From assembly GCA_965216365.1 (NCBI GenBank), contig CBDCFT010000049.1:1-64000 (forward strand): a DNA stretch of 64,000 bases, given 5' to 3'. Position numbers and translations under genes: made by a program. Below the pieces are notes generated by a model, which did no database searches, was not told the origin of the DNA, and saw nothing but the letters and a program-made list of their open reading frames with translations. The DNA comes from CBDCFT01 sp965216365. Its GTDB lineage: Bacteria > Pseudomonadota > Gammaproteobacteria > Arenicellales > CBDCFT01. This document shows positions 27,011 through 36,823 of this stretch, piece after piece. How positions within the stretch are numbered: position 1 is the first letter of the stretch; every line of letters starts with the position of its first letter.

Positions 27011-27640
27011 CTACCTTTCTATAAAAGATGTACTGTCAAACACCGGTACCAGCGCATCGATCATATCTGCTGCCCGGTTTAGTTTTTGTGATTTCGATTC
27101 GCCTTTGCCGACCGGTCCGTCGACGAACAGATTGGCCAGTCCATGCACAGATGACCAGGCCAGAAGCTCCTGAGGACTCAGTCGCATTGCATCACGGTCG
27201 TCAATGGTATCGGCAAACCCCCCTTTTATATGCGCGCTGAGTGCATTAGCAGCCGCCACATAGTTATCGTCATTGGAATATATGGCCTCTTCACGCCACA
27301 TAGCCCGAAAGAAGGCAGGCTTATCTAACGCAAACCTTATGTAGGCCAGTCCCACCGCGTGGAAGGCATTGGTGTTTGCTTTGTGGGCTTTTGTCTTGGC
27401 GGCGGCCATAGCGTCCGCAAGCTGGTGCAACGCCCGGGTCGCAAATGCAGTCAGCAAAGCGCGTTTATCCGCATAGTGCCGAAATGCCGAGGACGGTGCG
27501 ACACCGACTCGTTTGGCGCAACCGCGCAGGGTGACCGCCTCGAACCCGAATTGCGTTGCCAACTCATCCACCGCATTGAGCAATGATTCCGCTAAATGTC
27601 CATGGTGATAAGTTTTTCTTCGCCTTTTATCTTGCTTCAT
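27011..27640 (-). CDS. TetR/AcrR-family transcriptional repressor
   Basis: 209 residues with the N-terminal HTH (YHHGHLAESLLNAVDELATQ, FGFEAVTLRGCAKRVGVAPS, SAFRHYADKRALL) and a WHG-type C-terminal domain (AWSSVHGLANLFVDG). Divergent from the DUF2852 gene, with a gap of ~190 nt holding an inverted pair of GTGAACA-type half-sites. It likely represses itself and its neighbour; ligand unknown. Confidence 0.9.
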   Translation of the reverse strand: MKQDKRRRKTYHHGHLAESLLNAVDELATQFGFEAVTLRGCAKRVGVAPSSAFRHYADKRALLTAFATRALHQLADAMAAAKTKAHKANTNAFHAVGLAYIRFALDKPAFFRAMWREEAIYSNDDNYVAAANALSAHIKGGFADTIDDRDAMRLSPQELLAWSSVHGLANLFVDGPVGKGESKSQKLNRAADMIDALVPVFDSTSFIER

Positions 27641-27664
27641 AGTGGGTTTCCCAGTCGATTAATG

Positions 27665-27742
27665 TGTACATTGTTCACTTTTTTGCCCCAAGAACTTGAA
27701 ATTGGAGTTCAAATACCTTATTATTATGTGAACAGTGTTCGC
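27665..27742. promoter_or_regulatory. candidate TetR operators
   Basis: TGTACATTGTTCAC at 27665-27678 and GTGAACAGTGTTCGC at 27728-27742 are inverted copies of one motif. The second contains the perfect palindrome GAACAGTGTTC. They lie between the divergent TetR and DUF2852 genes. Confidence 0.6.
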
Positions 27743-27832
27743 ATTAGTCAATTACTAAAGCGCATAAAGCCCAAAATAGGACACTGGAGAATGGGTCGGC
27801 GCGAGTACTCACATTCGTAAGGAGATCAGATT

Positions 27833-28273
27833 ATGTCATCGTCAAACGGTTCAACTGTTGAACAAGCAAACCATCGATCACGTGGCTGTGGTGGCTGCGC
27901 TAACTGGTCTGGGCTGAATATCGCCGCGATGGTGTTAGGCTTTGTGTTTTTTTGGCCTGTAGGCTTGCTGTTGTTGTTCTGGATCGTCTCCGGTCGCAAT
28001 CTCAAGGATCTGCCCCGAGCGATACATCATCAATGGTCAAAGGTAAAGGATTGCGCGAGCGGCTATGACGGTTTCGGTAAAACTGATTCCAACGGCAACG
28101 CCGTATTTAACGAGTATCAGCAAACGCAATATGATCGCATTCGTGAAATCAAGGATGAGATAAAAGCACGTGCGCGTCGCTTTGGAGAGTTTCGGACTAA
28201 CGCTAAACGCCGTGCTGACGAAGAGGAGTTCAACCGGTTCATGTCGGATGGACCGGGTCAAACTGACGGTTAG
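27833..28273 (+). CDS. DUF2852 membrane protein
   Basis: 146 residues; AAGGAG precedes the ATG. One strong hydrophobic hairpin (LNIAAMVLGFVFFWPVGLLL, LFWIVSGRNL) followed by a charged helical tail (YDRIREIKDEIKARARRFGE) is the DUF2852 layout. A Cys/Gly-rich stretch (RSRGCGGCANWSG) precedes the membrane part. Function unknown; divergently paired with TetR. Confidence 0.75.
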   Translation: MSSSNGSTVEQANHRSRGCGGCANWSGLNIAAMVLGFVFFWPVGLLLLFWIVSGRNLKDLPRAIHHQWSKVKDCASGYDGFGKTDSNGNAVFNEYQQTQYDRIREIKDEIKARARRFGEFRTNAKRRADEEEFNRFMSDGPGQTDG

Positions 28274-28425
28274 GTTCACCGGAATAAAGTCGGCTGCGAG
28301 ATGGTGTGGTTATGTTGCACACTTAGGGGTAGCGAGTGATGTTTCCTAGCCACACCCTGCCCCACAAGGTCGCAACGTTTTTCAATTCGGGATGAGTAAT
28401 CCCGCTACATTTATAGATACATTCA

Positions 28426-29352
28426 TCATTCCCACTCAAGTTCTGTATAGACATTCTGCGCGTTAAGCCCCGATAGTAATTCAAAATTTCGAAGGTGTTC
28501 GTACTGCGACTGATCGATACGTCTAATCTCAGTAATATCGCCCCCGTTATCAATAAAGTCAGCTACCGACTTGCGCAAGAACAACAAATACTCATAGGTA
28601 TCCGAATTCGCTTGCTGCAACGTCGTCGGATGACCATGGCCAGGAACGATATATTTTAGCTGAAAGGAAGCCATCGACTCGTACACTTTGACCCAGCTTT
28701 TACTGTTTGACTGCTCACCGATCCCTAACATACGTTCGACATAGACAATATCCCCCGTAAACATAACTTTCTGTTCCGGCAGCCAGACAAAACTGTCTCC
28801 TGGCGTGTGCGCTTGTCCAACGTGGTAAAGCTCGAATGTCGATTCACCGACAACAATTTGCATTTCGTTATCGAATACTTCATCGGCATAGGTGTCATTG
28901 GTACCGCTTAGCCCCTCGTCACCAACCAGGTTCCCCAACATAATAAACTGATCCTGACGACGCGCTTTCTGATCCGAAACAGCTCGTTCACTGGCGATCA
29001 CCTTAGCACCCAGCTTTTGAAAGTATTCGTTCCCTAACCAGCGATGATCTTGCCCGCCGGTATTAATTACTGTGACAATAGGTTTGTCTGTAACGCGCTT
29101 AATGACTTCGTGTAGTCGCTTCGCCCCCTTGTGAGTACCGCCTGAATCGATCACAACAACACCTTCGGAAGTAACTACAAATCCGAACGTCGCGTTATTA
29201 CCCAAATTGTCGGGTGTCCGGTTGCCAAGACTTCCCACAATCGCGTAGACATTCTCCGTGACTTCTTGCAATTCAAGATCATCGGTTGCCGCAGAAAACT
29301 GAGCTGTTGAAATACAGAGGAATAAAATAAACAGCTGTTTGTATATTGGCAT
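28426..29352 (-). CDS. periplasmic metallo-beta-lactamase-fold protein lacking the HxHxDH motif
   Basis: 308 residues from ATG 29352 (GGAGAG upstream), with a signal peptide (LFILFLCISTAQFSAA). MBL-fold landmarks are present: VVVIDSGGTHKGAKRL, AHTPGDSFVWLPEQKVMFTG, DIVY and YIVPGHGHP. In place of HxHxDH it has NTGGQDHRWLGN, so two of the usual zinc ligands are missing while the DH is kept. This matches a SoxH/quinoprotein-relay-like branch. Reaction unknown. Confidence 0.8.
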   Translation of the reverse strand: MPIYKQLFILFLCISTAQFSAATDDLELQEVTENVYAIVGSLGNRTPDNLGNNATFGFVVTSEGVVVIDSGGTHKGAKRLHEVIKRVTDKPIVTVINTGGQDHRWLGNEYFQKLGAKVIASERAVSDQKARRQDQFIMLGNLVGDEGLSGTNDTYADEVFDNEMQIVVGESTFELYHVGQAHTPGDSFVWLPEQKVMFTGDIVYVERMLGIGEQSNSKSWVKVYESMASFQLKYIVPGHGHPTTLQQANSDTYEYLLFLRKSVADFIDNGGDITEIRRIDQSQYEHLRNFELLSGLNAQNVYTELEWE

Positions 29353-29393
29353 TGGTCTCTCCGGGTTATTTACTCGTGGGTACGCCAAAATTG

Positions 29394-29450
29394 TGACATT
29401 TCTAAATGGGGCTTACACATCAATTGCGAGTAACGCGCATTATGTCAAAT
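29394..29450. repeat. dispersed IS-end-like repeat, copy 3
   Basis: TTGTGACATTTCTAAATGGG followed by GCTTACACA. Nearly identical to parts of the copy at 6026-6110 (TAAATGGGGCCTACACA). Confidence 0.55.
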
Positions 29451-29532
29451 TGTTCTCGATTACTATCGTATGCAACAAGTATTGTTGATTGCAAATATTA
29501 GGGTTCACTTTGGTCGCAAATTACAAGCTCCA

Positions 29533-30414
29533 CTAAGTGATTTGATGGATATCGACCTGAAACTTCTTTTGATTCAGAGTGGCGCTAAACATCTTAACGT
29601 TAACTGGGCTCCGTGATATCCAGCTTCGAATCTTTTTTTCGTCTGAGTTTGATATCCTGGCACCCAATATAATTCCGGTGAGGTATTTCGCATCTAATGT
29701 GTGCCAGCCCACACCAGCACCTGTCATTTGCGAAATCCCACTTTCTGTTATTCCGTCTAATGCAGGCACCGATAATAATCGCCATTCCTTTTCATGAGAC
29801 CAACACTTTGCTTTATGCGTTAACGCCTTTTCCATTGTGTCTTTGTCGCCTAGTGCAACTTTTTTGCCATCAATTACTGGATAGTCATTTACATATTTAA
29901 CGAGTTGAGCCCAATAAAAAGGGCCTGTATTCGATCTGTCAAATTGCAAACAAAATCCACGGTGCGAATCACTATAGTATGCCCACATTGCTAAATCGTC
30001 GCACCGTGATGACAATGCATAAATACCGATATCATTGAGCATGTTACGTAGTTCAATTTCTAAATACTGGTTGACCGAGCCGTATGTCTTGACGAGATCC
30101 TGGTAAAACTTCTTTGAATTGCGATCTATCTCGGCTCTGCTTAAGTGTACGCCTTCGTTGACAGCAACGCGTTTTATGGCGGTTCTTGTGTAAGCTAACT
30201 CTTCGCTCTGAGAATATTTCTTGATACGTGGGTAACAATCGTAGGGATCGTTGAAGCTTTCTCGACTGGACAAGTATATTTTCGATTCCTCGATTGCTTT
30301 GTTAATGTCACGGCTACTTACCGTTCGATACTTATACAAGTAAGGAGGATTTTCGCCTGAGACCACTGTGCTTGTTACGGGTGATCCGACGCCATCGAGT
30401 TTTGATTCTGACAT
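29533..30414 (-). CDS. DUF2971 protein
   Basis: About 293 residues from ATG 30414. DUF2971 landmarks: PPYLYKYRTVS, EESKIYLSSRESFNDPYDCY, IYALSSRCDDLAMWAYYSDS, HRGFCLQFD, KAKCWSHEKEWRLLS and LTGIILGARIS. The family is frequent in defence islands and beside restriction or NTPase genes, but its activity is not known. It follows the KAP NTPase gene by 71 nt and is probably co-transcribed with it. Confidence 0.85.
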   Translation of the reverse strand: MSESKLDGVGSPVTSTVVSGENPPYLYKYRTVSSRDINKAIEESKIYLSSRESFNDPYDCYPRIKKYSQSEELAYTRTAIKRVAVNEGVHLSRAEIDRNSKKFYQDLVKTYGSVNQYLEIELRNMLNDIGIYALSSRCDDLAMWAYYSDSHRGFCLQFDRSNTGPFYWAQLVKYVNDYPVIDGKKVALGDKDTMEKALTHKAKCWSHEKEWRLLSVPALDGITESGISQMTGAGVGWHTLDAKYLTGIILGARISNSDEKKIRSWISRSPVNVKMFSATLNQKKFQVDIHQIT

Positions 30415-30485
30415 AGCAAACGCACTGTTTTCACACAAACGTTATCGGCTTCGCTTCTCGTGTTGCTCGCCCGCGATGTTTCCGA

Positions 30486-31889
30486 CTAATCGGCAAACGT
30501 AAACTGTGCATTGAGTTCTATTCGTTGAACAATGGAACTCAAGCTCACTTCACGTCCTATGTCGCCAGGTCTCTGCACGAGTTGCATCACGTGTTCGGAG
30601 TAATCGTGAAGATTTTTTGGAGTTGCCGTATCTTCAAGTCGTTTATTGTGTTTATCAATGATATTGCTTGCGAGATTACTAGACCTGCTAGCTTTTGCAG
30701 CGATCAGAAACGCTTCAACCAACCGACACTCTCCCGACTCTAATCGTTCATCCTCAGGCAACAGTGAATGCAGGAGGTCAATCATTTTATCCGGTGTATT
30801 AGACTCCTGAATGTACTCTCGGTAGTAGGCAGGTTCGTGTTCCCTTGTGAATATTAGAAATGCTAGTAAAGATGGATAAAGGTAATGGTTTTCCGCAGTT
30901 GACAATATGACCAGGTTAACCCTGGCGAATAACTGCTCAACGTCGCGTAATGATAGTTCTTTCCATTTCGCAAGCATTTTGAACACGTTTTTTAATATTT
31001 TGGCGTCATGTCGTAGCACATTATGGGTGCTTCGAGCATCGAAAAATTCTTGAAAATTAAATGTTGCATACTGCTTGTCAATAAAGTTATCCAATTCAGC
31101 ATGGCGGAGAGAGTAGTCAAAATCGACGAATCGCCGTAGATAGCCCGTTGCGTCGAAATCTGATCCGTACACTGCCTTAACACTGTGTGCCAATTGCTGT
31201 TTGTCCAGTGCCAAGATAAACACTAGCCCTTCAATATCTAGCAAGTGTTTTATTCGCTCTAATAACTCGATCGCGTAAGTAGGACGACAACGATCCAGTT
31301 CATCGACAAATATATAGAGTTCGGTTGTTTTGCCATCATCTCTTTCCAATACCTTGGTGACACCCTCTTTGAATCGATTAATTTTGTCTTTGTCACGCGA
31401 ATACTCTTCAACTAAGTCTTTTCCTAACTCTTCAGCCAGCTTTGCTGCCTCCTCCTCAACGATCTTTTCGGTGTCGATTAGACCGACTGTTGCTAACTTG
31501 AGCGCAACTGGAATGCTTCTTTTTGCAATGTGGGTACCAGCGTTTTTTGCTATTTCCCACGCCCTACTCTTTTCTTGATCGCCAGCTAATAACGTGGTAA
31601 TGGCGGTGTTCATTTCACCCAGGAACGCCAGAAGTGGGTCAGTTGCGAAATCGGTTTCCCAAGCGTTGAAATATATTGTATTACAGCCATCTGATCGAAG
31701 GGAAAACTCCAAGAGTTCAACAAACGTGGTCTTTCCGCTCCCCCAAGAACCGTTGATAGATAAAACGATTGGTGTTGAAATGTTGCGCAATAACACAGAC
31801 AGATTGTCAACCTCACGCTTACGATCTAGTTTGTCCTCAGCGTATGGTTTGTCTGGATTGATTGTGAATTTGTTTGCCTTAAATTTCAT
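30486..31889 (-). CDS. KAP-family P-loop NTPase
   Basis: 467 residues. Walker A NGSWGSGKTT (residues ~46-55), the KAP-specific YFNAWETDFATDPLLAFLGE, Walker B ELYIFVDELDRCRP and sensor region GLVFILALDKQQLAHSVKAVYG are all clear. The usual transmembrane insertion is short (IPVALKLATVGL). KAP NTPases occur in phage-exclusion and defence systems. Here it lies between an integrase and DUF2971, all on the minus strand with short gaps (33 and 71 nt). Confidence 0.9.
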   Translation of the reverse strand: MKFKANKFTINPDKPYAEDKLDRKREVDNLSVLLRNISTPIVLSINGSWGSGKTTFVELLEFSLRSDGCNTIYFNAWETDFATDPLLAFLGEMNTAITTLLAGDQEKSRAWEIAKNAGTHIAKRSIPVALKLATVGLIDTEKIVEEEAAKLAEELGKDLVEEYSRDKDKINRFKEGVTKVLERDDGKTTELYIFVDELDRCRPTYAIELLERIKHLLDIEGLVFILALDKQQLAHSVKAVYGSDFDATGYLRRFVDFDYSLRHAELDNFIDKQYATFNFQEFFDARSTHNVLRHDAKILKNVFKMLAKWKELSLRDVEQLFARVNLVILSTAENHYLYPSLLAFLIFTREHEPAYYREYIQESNTPDKMIDLLHSLLPEDERLESGECRLVEAFLIAAKASRSSNLASNIIDKHNKRLEDTATPKNLHDYSEHVMQLVQRPGDIGREVSLSSIVQRIELNAQFTFAD

Positions 31890-31922
31890 GGGATAACGGA
31901 ACTCCAGCTATGTATTGGAAAC

Positions 31923-32552
31923 TCATGACCACGCCGCCATCATTCGCTCACGTTGGTCTTTGGGTTTAACCTGCATGTATATCTCCGTTGTCTTTGTTGA
32001 TGAGTGCCCAAGTAAATCACGTAATTCCGGTAATGTGATCTTACCGGATTGCACCATGGCGACGGCAAAGCCGTGACGCAGTCCTTTCCCTGTTGCTTGT
32101 GGCCCTTCGATACCGGCACACGCCATGACACGTTTAATGAGGCGATAGGCCGATGGGCGGCTCATCTTCCATAACTGAAAATCAACCTTATGCTTGCGTT
32201 TGCGTTTGGCCCTTCGTATATCGAATACCATGTCCAACTTTTCTATCAGCGATTCAGGCACCAGTACTGTGCGGTATTCTGGCTTGCGTGCCCTACCCTT
32301 CGCATCTTTCAGTCGTTTCTTCAGTGTACGGAACACGATAGCATTTTCGTTTATGAGTACACGCGATATTCGTGTCTCTAATGCTTCCGATGGGCGACAC
32401 CCCGTGTAATGCAACATATGGCAGAATAATCGATCCTCGGCAGTTTCATCGTTACACACAACCAAGAATCGCGCACGTTCATCAGCATCGACATACAACC
32501 GATTGCCGTCAACGTCGAACAGGCGCATTTCATCGAGAAACTTGTCCGCCAT
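31923..32552 (-). CDS. short tyrosine recombinase (integrase)
   Basis: 209 residues containing only the catalytic domain. Arg box MLHYTGCRPSEAL; a C-terminal box with GKGLRHGFAVAMVQSG (the first residue of HxxR is Lys, as in plasmid-type members with KGLRHGF); then LRDLLGHSSTKTTEIYMQV with the His and the nucleophile Tyr. The N-terminal arm- and core-binding domains are missing, as in many small stand-alone integrases. It likely mobilised the KAP/DUF2971 pair. A KOPS octamer is embedded (KGR codons, 32291-32298). Confidence 0.85.
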   Translation of the reverse strand: MADKFLDEMRLFDVDGNRLYVDADERARFLVVCNDETAEDRLFCHMLHYTGCRPSEALETRISRVLINENAIVFRTLKKRLKDAKGRARKPEYRTVLVPESLIEKLDMVFDIRRAKRKRKHKVDFQLWKMSRPSAYRLIKRVMACAGIEGPQATGKGLRHGFAVAMVQSGKITLPELRDLLGHSSTKTTEIYMQVKPKDQRERMMAAWS

Positions 32553-32601
32553 AGGGGGTTCAGAATCGAATCAATACTGTAGTAATGATTCATAATTACA
32601 A

Positions 32602-32623
32602 CAAAAAAAGCCTGATTTGAGGC
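32602..32623 (-). terminator. Rho-independent terminator, minus strand
   Basis: On the minus strand agcct-caaatc-aggct is followed by TTTTTTT. It separates the broken metalloprotease gene from the integrase cassette. Confidence 0.7.
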
Positions 32624-35073
32624 TCTAAACTAGGTTTAACGATGATTTTGGGGCGTGAATTGAATCAGAATTGGGTAATTTGAACGGTCAATAACCAATA
32701 GCTACTCGGCCTTCAAAACGCGTTTAAACATCACCGACAACAATACCGGTTTTTCCAATAGAATTTACTTGGGGCAAGTCCGTATAGTCTGATCTCCCAC
32801 AGGGTCATCATTGATAGATTCACCCTCACGGGGCTCTTCCCTTGGATCCGACAGAAATTGCTCTGGTGAATGGTGTATGAGCCAACCGTCACCCCAAATC
32901 ATTTGACCGACTAGGCGATAGGCATCATCTTCATCCAACCACTCGTTTATCGACCATCCGACGTTGTATTCAAACCTGTCGTGAAAATAGTCTTCAAATA
33001 TTTCGCCATTCGTTTGATCGTCATCTTGATTCATCGTGTTATGAAATAAGTCTTCATTGGTGATAGGCACACGCACATCGTACATCCCGGAACCGAGCGG
33101 TATGAACGACACGAGCCAAAGACGCTCACCCGATCCAGGGTAGCTAGAAATGTCCGTCACCTCGACTGGTGAGCCCTGATACGTTATGGCCATATCAGGG
33201 CTAGTGGGCGGCGGCCCGCCCGGTACCGGCACACTGGATACCACCGGCTCATCAAACGCGATCAACAGGGCGGGACCGCGTATCATCCCTTCGCCAGGAA
33301 GTGATTGATCTGCCGCAAGGGCAACGTCTTCGACGCGTGGTCCTGCCACATCTCTATGTTCGAATCGTTCCGTTTGCGCCAACGTATTGCCAAACCAATC
33401 TCGGATAGTCGTGTTGAACACCACTTGTATCCCACCCACGGGATACGAGTGCATCGGGATTTCGAATCGCGTATCCGTAACCGCTAGCGGCGATGCATTT
33501 GGAAAAGGTGTCCCATTAGCGTCCAGCACATTCAAGCTCTGTAGGTTGACGGAGTTTGGATTTATAGGCTCACTAAAATCAATGACAACTTTGCCTAACT
33601 GGAACAGCACTCTGCGAACAGTGGGTGGCGAGAAATCGGTAAATTCAAACGCGTCCAGCGAATCCGTTCCGACAGGCATTTCACCGGGCGACCCGTTACC
33701 ATTTTGATCCATATCAACGCCCTGCAAATTCTTGATCCGAGGGCCCACCCGGATCTGAATGCCATCAACACTCGAGTACTCTGGAAAGTGTATGTCGTAA
33801 GCATTTTGTAGCCCCGCGACGGGATCAATCGCTGTAGCGGCTAACCGCGAAGTCGGGTCGCCATCGGTTATTTGCACATCACTTAACATGAATATGTCGT
33901 TTCGTATTGGTTGACTAAAAGCGACGCGGAGCCTGTCCGAAAATGCCCGATGGTACTTGATGTAGGGACCCGCGTTAACCCGGACTTGTAGCGTGTACTG
34001 TCCCGTGTCACCGTAGTCACCGTGGCTACGCACGGCTAAACGGTACTCCCCTGGCAAGAGTTCTGTGAGTATTGAACTATCGAAGCTGGTACTTCTTATC
34101 GGATCACTACCACCGACAGATGAGACAATCCTACCTTGTATATCGCGACTTTCCGCTAGCATTTGCGCACCCGTAAAGTCTCGCAGTTCCAAGATGGGAA
34201 ATAGGTTGGGTTCAAACCTGTCGCTGACGACGACCCTCGCATCAACAGTTACCATGGGTTGTGTTTGTGTCGTCAACGCGGGTCTGGGAACGACAAAGGA
34301 AAAATAGTCGACGTCGCTGTGTTTTTCGATAATGCCTCGCCATGCACTGAAATTGCCCGCTTGTTCGGCCAGGCCCATCCCGGTTGCGTCATAAGCAAAA
34401 TCGCCGTGATCATCGGCTTTGTAACCAAAACCGTTGGGGAGAATGGGGGCACATTCTTCACCGAAAATACTCTCGTAATCATCCGGCAGGGTGGTGTCCA
34501 TGCAGTTATAGATATTCGGCAGGTCGGCGGGTGTTTGTGCGCCCAGAATTTTCATATCATCTTGGGTAAACGCTCGACGCTTGTCCTCAAAAACAGGTTC
34601 TTTGCATTTATCGATCAAGGGCTCCGCAGGACCCTCCCACCAAATCGTACGCATCGGGTGACCGCCATTTTGATTAAGCAGAAAACCAAGACTGGTCACT
34701 TCTTTATCTTGCCAACCACCCATGATGGGGCTGAAGCCGCGGTTCCCAGGTTCACGCGAATCCACGTAGTCACCGCGATCATATTCGGCCTGATGCCGCA
34801 AGCCCAGCACATGACCGGCTTCATGACTGACGGTCTTGGCAATCTCGTACTCCGTGTGCAGACCCATGGTCTGATCCGGTCGATACGCAAACGCCAGTCC
34901 AACATTTGGTTTGTTGGTGTTGTTACTCAAAAACGATGCCGTGGGTGCGATTCCCGCAGCATCAGTGAATCCTTCCTGTAGATCTTCCGAGTCACCGCCA
35001 ATCACCACGCGCAATCCCCTACCCTTCGGAATGCTGACAGGACACGTAGGAACCGGTGTGAATCACCCCGGAT

Positions 35074-35994
35074 TTATCGGAGACCGGTTTGTTTGAGTCC
35101 TGCTGCTTTCGCTGACTCGGTTTGTTGATAATACATCATTTCATATTCTACAGGCGGAATATGTCCAATCGGTTCAAGTAGTCGTCTGTTATTAAACCAA
35201 TCGATCCAATCAAGTGTGGCACGCTCAACTTCATCAATACTTTTCCAGGGTCCCTTGTGACGAATGACTTCCGTTTTATAAAGGCCATTAATGGTTTCAG
35301 CCAGCGCATTGTCGTAGGAGTCGCCAACACTGCCAACGGAAGCTTGGATGCCTGCTTCGACTAATCGTTCACTATATCGAATGGATAAATATTGACTGCC
35401 CCTATCACTGTGGTGAATGAGACCGGTATGTTTACCTCTGGCCCATAAAGCTTGCTCTAACGCATCCATGACGCTGTCGGTGTGTAGTGAACGTGAGACA
35501 CGCCAGCCGACGATGAAACGCGCAAACACATCCACCACAAAGGCCACATACACAAATCCAGACCAGGTGGCCACATACGTCAGATCAGCCACCCAAAGTT
35601 GATTGGGACGTGTGGCTGTAAATTGCCGATTAACCAGATCCAAGGGTTTTTCGTCATGTGTTGATGGAATTGTCGTTTTGCAACGTGCACCCCGTCTGAC
35701 GCCCGCAAGTCCTAATTTGCGCATCAATCGCTCTACCGTGCAGCGTGCGACCTGAATCCCTTCACGGTGTAACTGACGCCAAACTTTAACCGCACCATAC
35801 ACGTCGTTATTCTCATGCCACAGCCGTTTAATCTGCACCTTGAGTTCATCGTCCCGTTTCGCACGTGCTGAACGACAGCCTGGATCACGTTCATTTGATT
35901 TGTGTTTGTAATACGTCGACGGTGCAATCGGCAATACCGCACAGATCGGCTCGACACCGTAGATCGATCGATGTTGATCAATGAAAGACACCAT
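35074..35994 (-). CDS. IS3-family transposase OrfB, copy 2
   Basis: 306 residues, identical in sequence to the copy at 10715-11635, with the same DDE residues (ADLTYV, HHSDRGSQY, ALAETING). Starts on the ATG overlapping the OrfA stop. Confidence 0.95.
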   Translation of the reverse strand: MVSFIDQHRSIYGVEPICAVLPIAPSTYYKHKSNERDPGCRSARAKRDDELKVQIKRLWHENNDVYGAVKVWRQLHREGIQVARCTVERLMRKLGLAGVRRGARCKTTIPSTHDEKPLDLVNRQFTATRPNQLWVADLTYVATWSGFVYVAFVVDVFARFIVGWRVSRSLHTDSVMDALEQALWARGKHTGLIHHSDRGSQYLSIRYSERLVEAGIQASVGSVGDSYDNALAETINGLYKTEVIRHKGPWKSIDEVERATLDWIDWFNNRRLLEPIGHIPPVEYEMMYYQQTESAKAAGLKQTGLR

Positions 35995-36314
35995 TACTTC
36001 GCTTTGCGGTCGAACTCCGCCTGGGCGAAAAAAGCCGCTGCTTTGCGTAAAATCTCATTGGCACGCTTTAGTTCTCGGTTTTCTCGTTCAAGCGCTTTTG
36101 TATAGTGGGCTTGATCGGATGTCACACCCGATCTGATACCCCGATCAATCTCAGATCGTTGAATCCACTTCCTCAGCGTTTCTGGCGTACAGCCAATCTT
36201 TGCAGCTACTGATTGCGTGGCTGCCCAGCGCGATGCATGGTCTTGTTCGCTGGTGAACACCAATCGAACTGCGCGTTCCCGTACTTCGGATGAATAGGTC
36301 GGTTGTTTCTTCAT
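35994..36314 (-). CDS. IS3-family transposase OrfA, copy 2
   Basis: 106 residues, one residue different (DRKAK instead of DRKTK at the C-terminus) from copy 1. HTH and leucine zipper intact. Confidence 0.95.
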   Translation of the reverse strand: MKKQPTYSSEVRERAVRLVFTSEQDHASRWAATQSVAAKIGCTPETLRKWIQRSEIDRGIRSGVTSDQAHYTKALERENRELKRANEILRKAAAFFAQAEFDRKAK

Positions 36315-36823
36315 TGGCTAATCCTCTCAAAGGTTTTAGCCTCCGACAATCCCGGGGTGATTCAGTGTGCTGTACCACCCGCCACCGGGAGTTCTTCCGT
36401 GATCACTGTGATATCAAAAGGTGAAAAATCCTCGACAACCGCTTCAACAATTCGATTCACCGCCGCTTTCTCATCAGCACTTAGTGTCGTGGCGTCGCTG
36501 TTGGGGTGGTTATAAGGTGGTATATCAATGTTTTCGAACAGCTGGTCTTGAATTTCCCATCGGGGAATCACATGCCCATTAAAGTCCAGACACAACAGAG
36601 CTGTGCTCTGGGCATTCATCACCGAAGGCCATAGAAAAATAAGCGATAGTAAGCCACACAGAGTGTTGGTCCCTAACGTGAGTTTTCTTCTCGCGCGCAA
36701 TTCGCCGACGATGTGCTGACGTTGCGGCGGTGATTCAGTGGTGTTTTGCTGAGTCACATTGTCGTAGTGAGGATCACTCTTGTTAGTGGATCCCAGAGAA
36801 AACGATGTTGATTGTTGCGTCAT

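Larger units (their letters stand above)
35059..36364 (-). mobile_element. complete IS3-family insertion sequence, copy 2 (1306 bp)
   Basis: Same ends (TGAATCACCCCGG...) and same length as the copy at 10345-11650, in the opposite orientation, with 3-bp duplications GTG at 35056-35058 and 36365-36367. The only coding difference I noticed between copies is one base near the OrfA stop (Thr to Ala), so the copies diverged very recently. Confidence 0.95.
32765..36823 (-). pseudogene. secreted zinc metalloprotease split by the IS3 element
   Basis: 5' part 36365-36823: GGAGG before ATG 36823, membrane/signal segment (LCGLLSLIFLWPSVMNAQS), then LLCLDFNGHVIPRWEI and VEDFSPFDITVITE. 3' part 32765-35058: RVVIGGDSEDLQEG, the metzincin zinc site HEAGHVLGLRH, then bacterial pre-peptidase-like and Ig/SwmB-like beta domains (VRRVLFQLGKVVIDFSEPIN). 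Together ~900 residues, like matrixin-type secreted proteases. The element duplicated GTG (CAC on the coding strand). By my reading, deleting the element and one repeat leaves the two parts one base out of frame, so a second lesion or a sequencing indel is present near the junction. Confidence 0.85.

Noticed and set aside
34259..34981. 240-residue plus-strand ORF
   Set aside because: Antisense to the zinc-site region of the metalloprotease gene; no protein-like pattern.
35002..35058. Independent start of the metalloprotease 3' part at the TTG 35014
   Set aside because: The frame stays open upstream to the IS boundary and the missing N-terminus is found on the other side, so it is a split gene, not a separate one.
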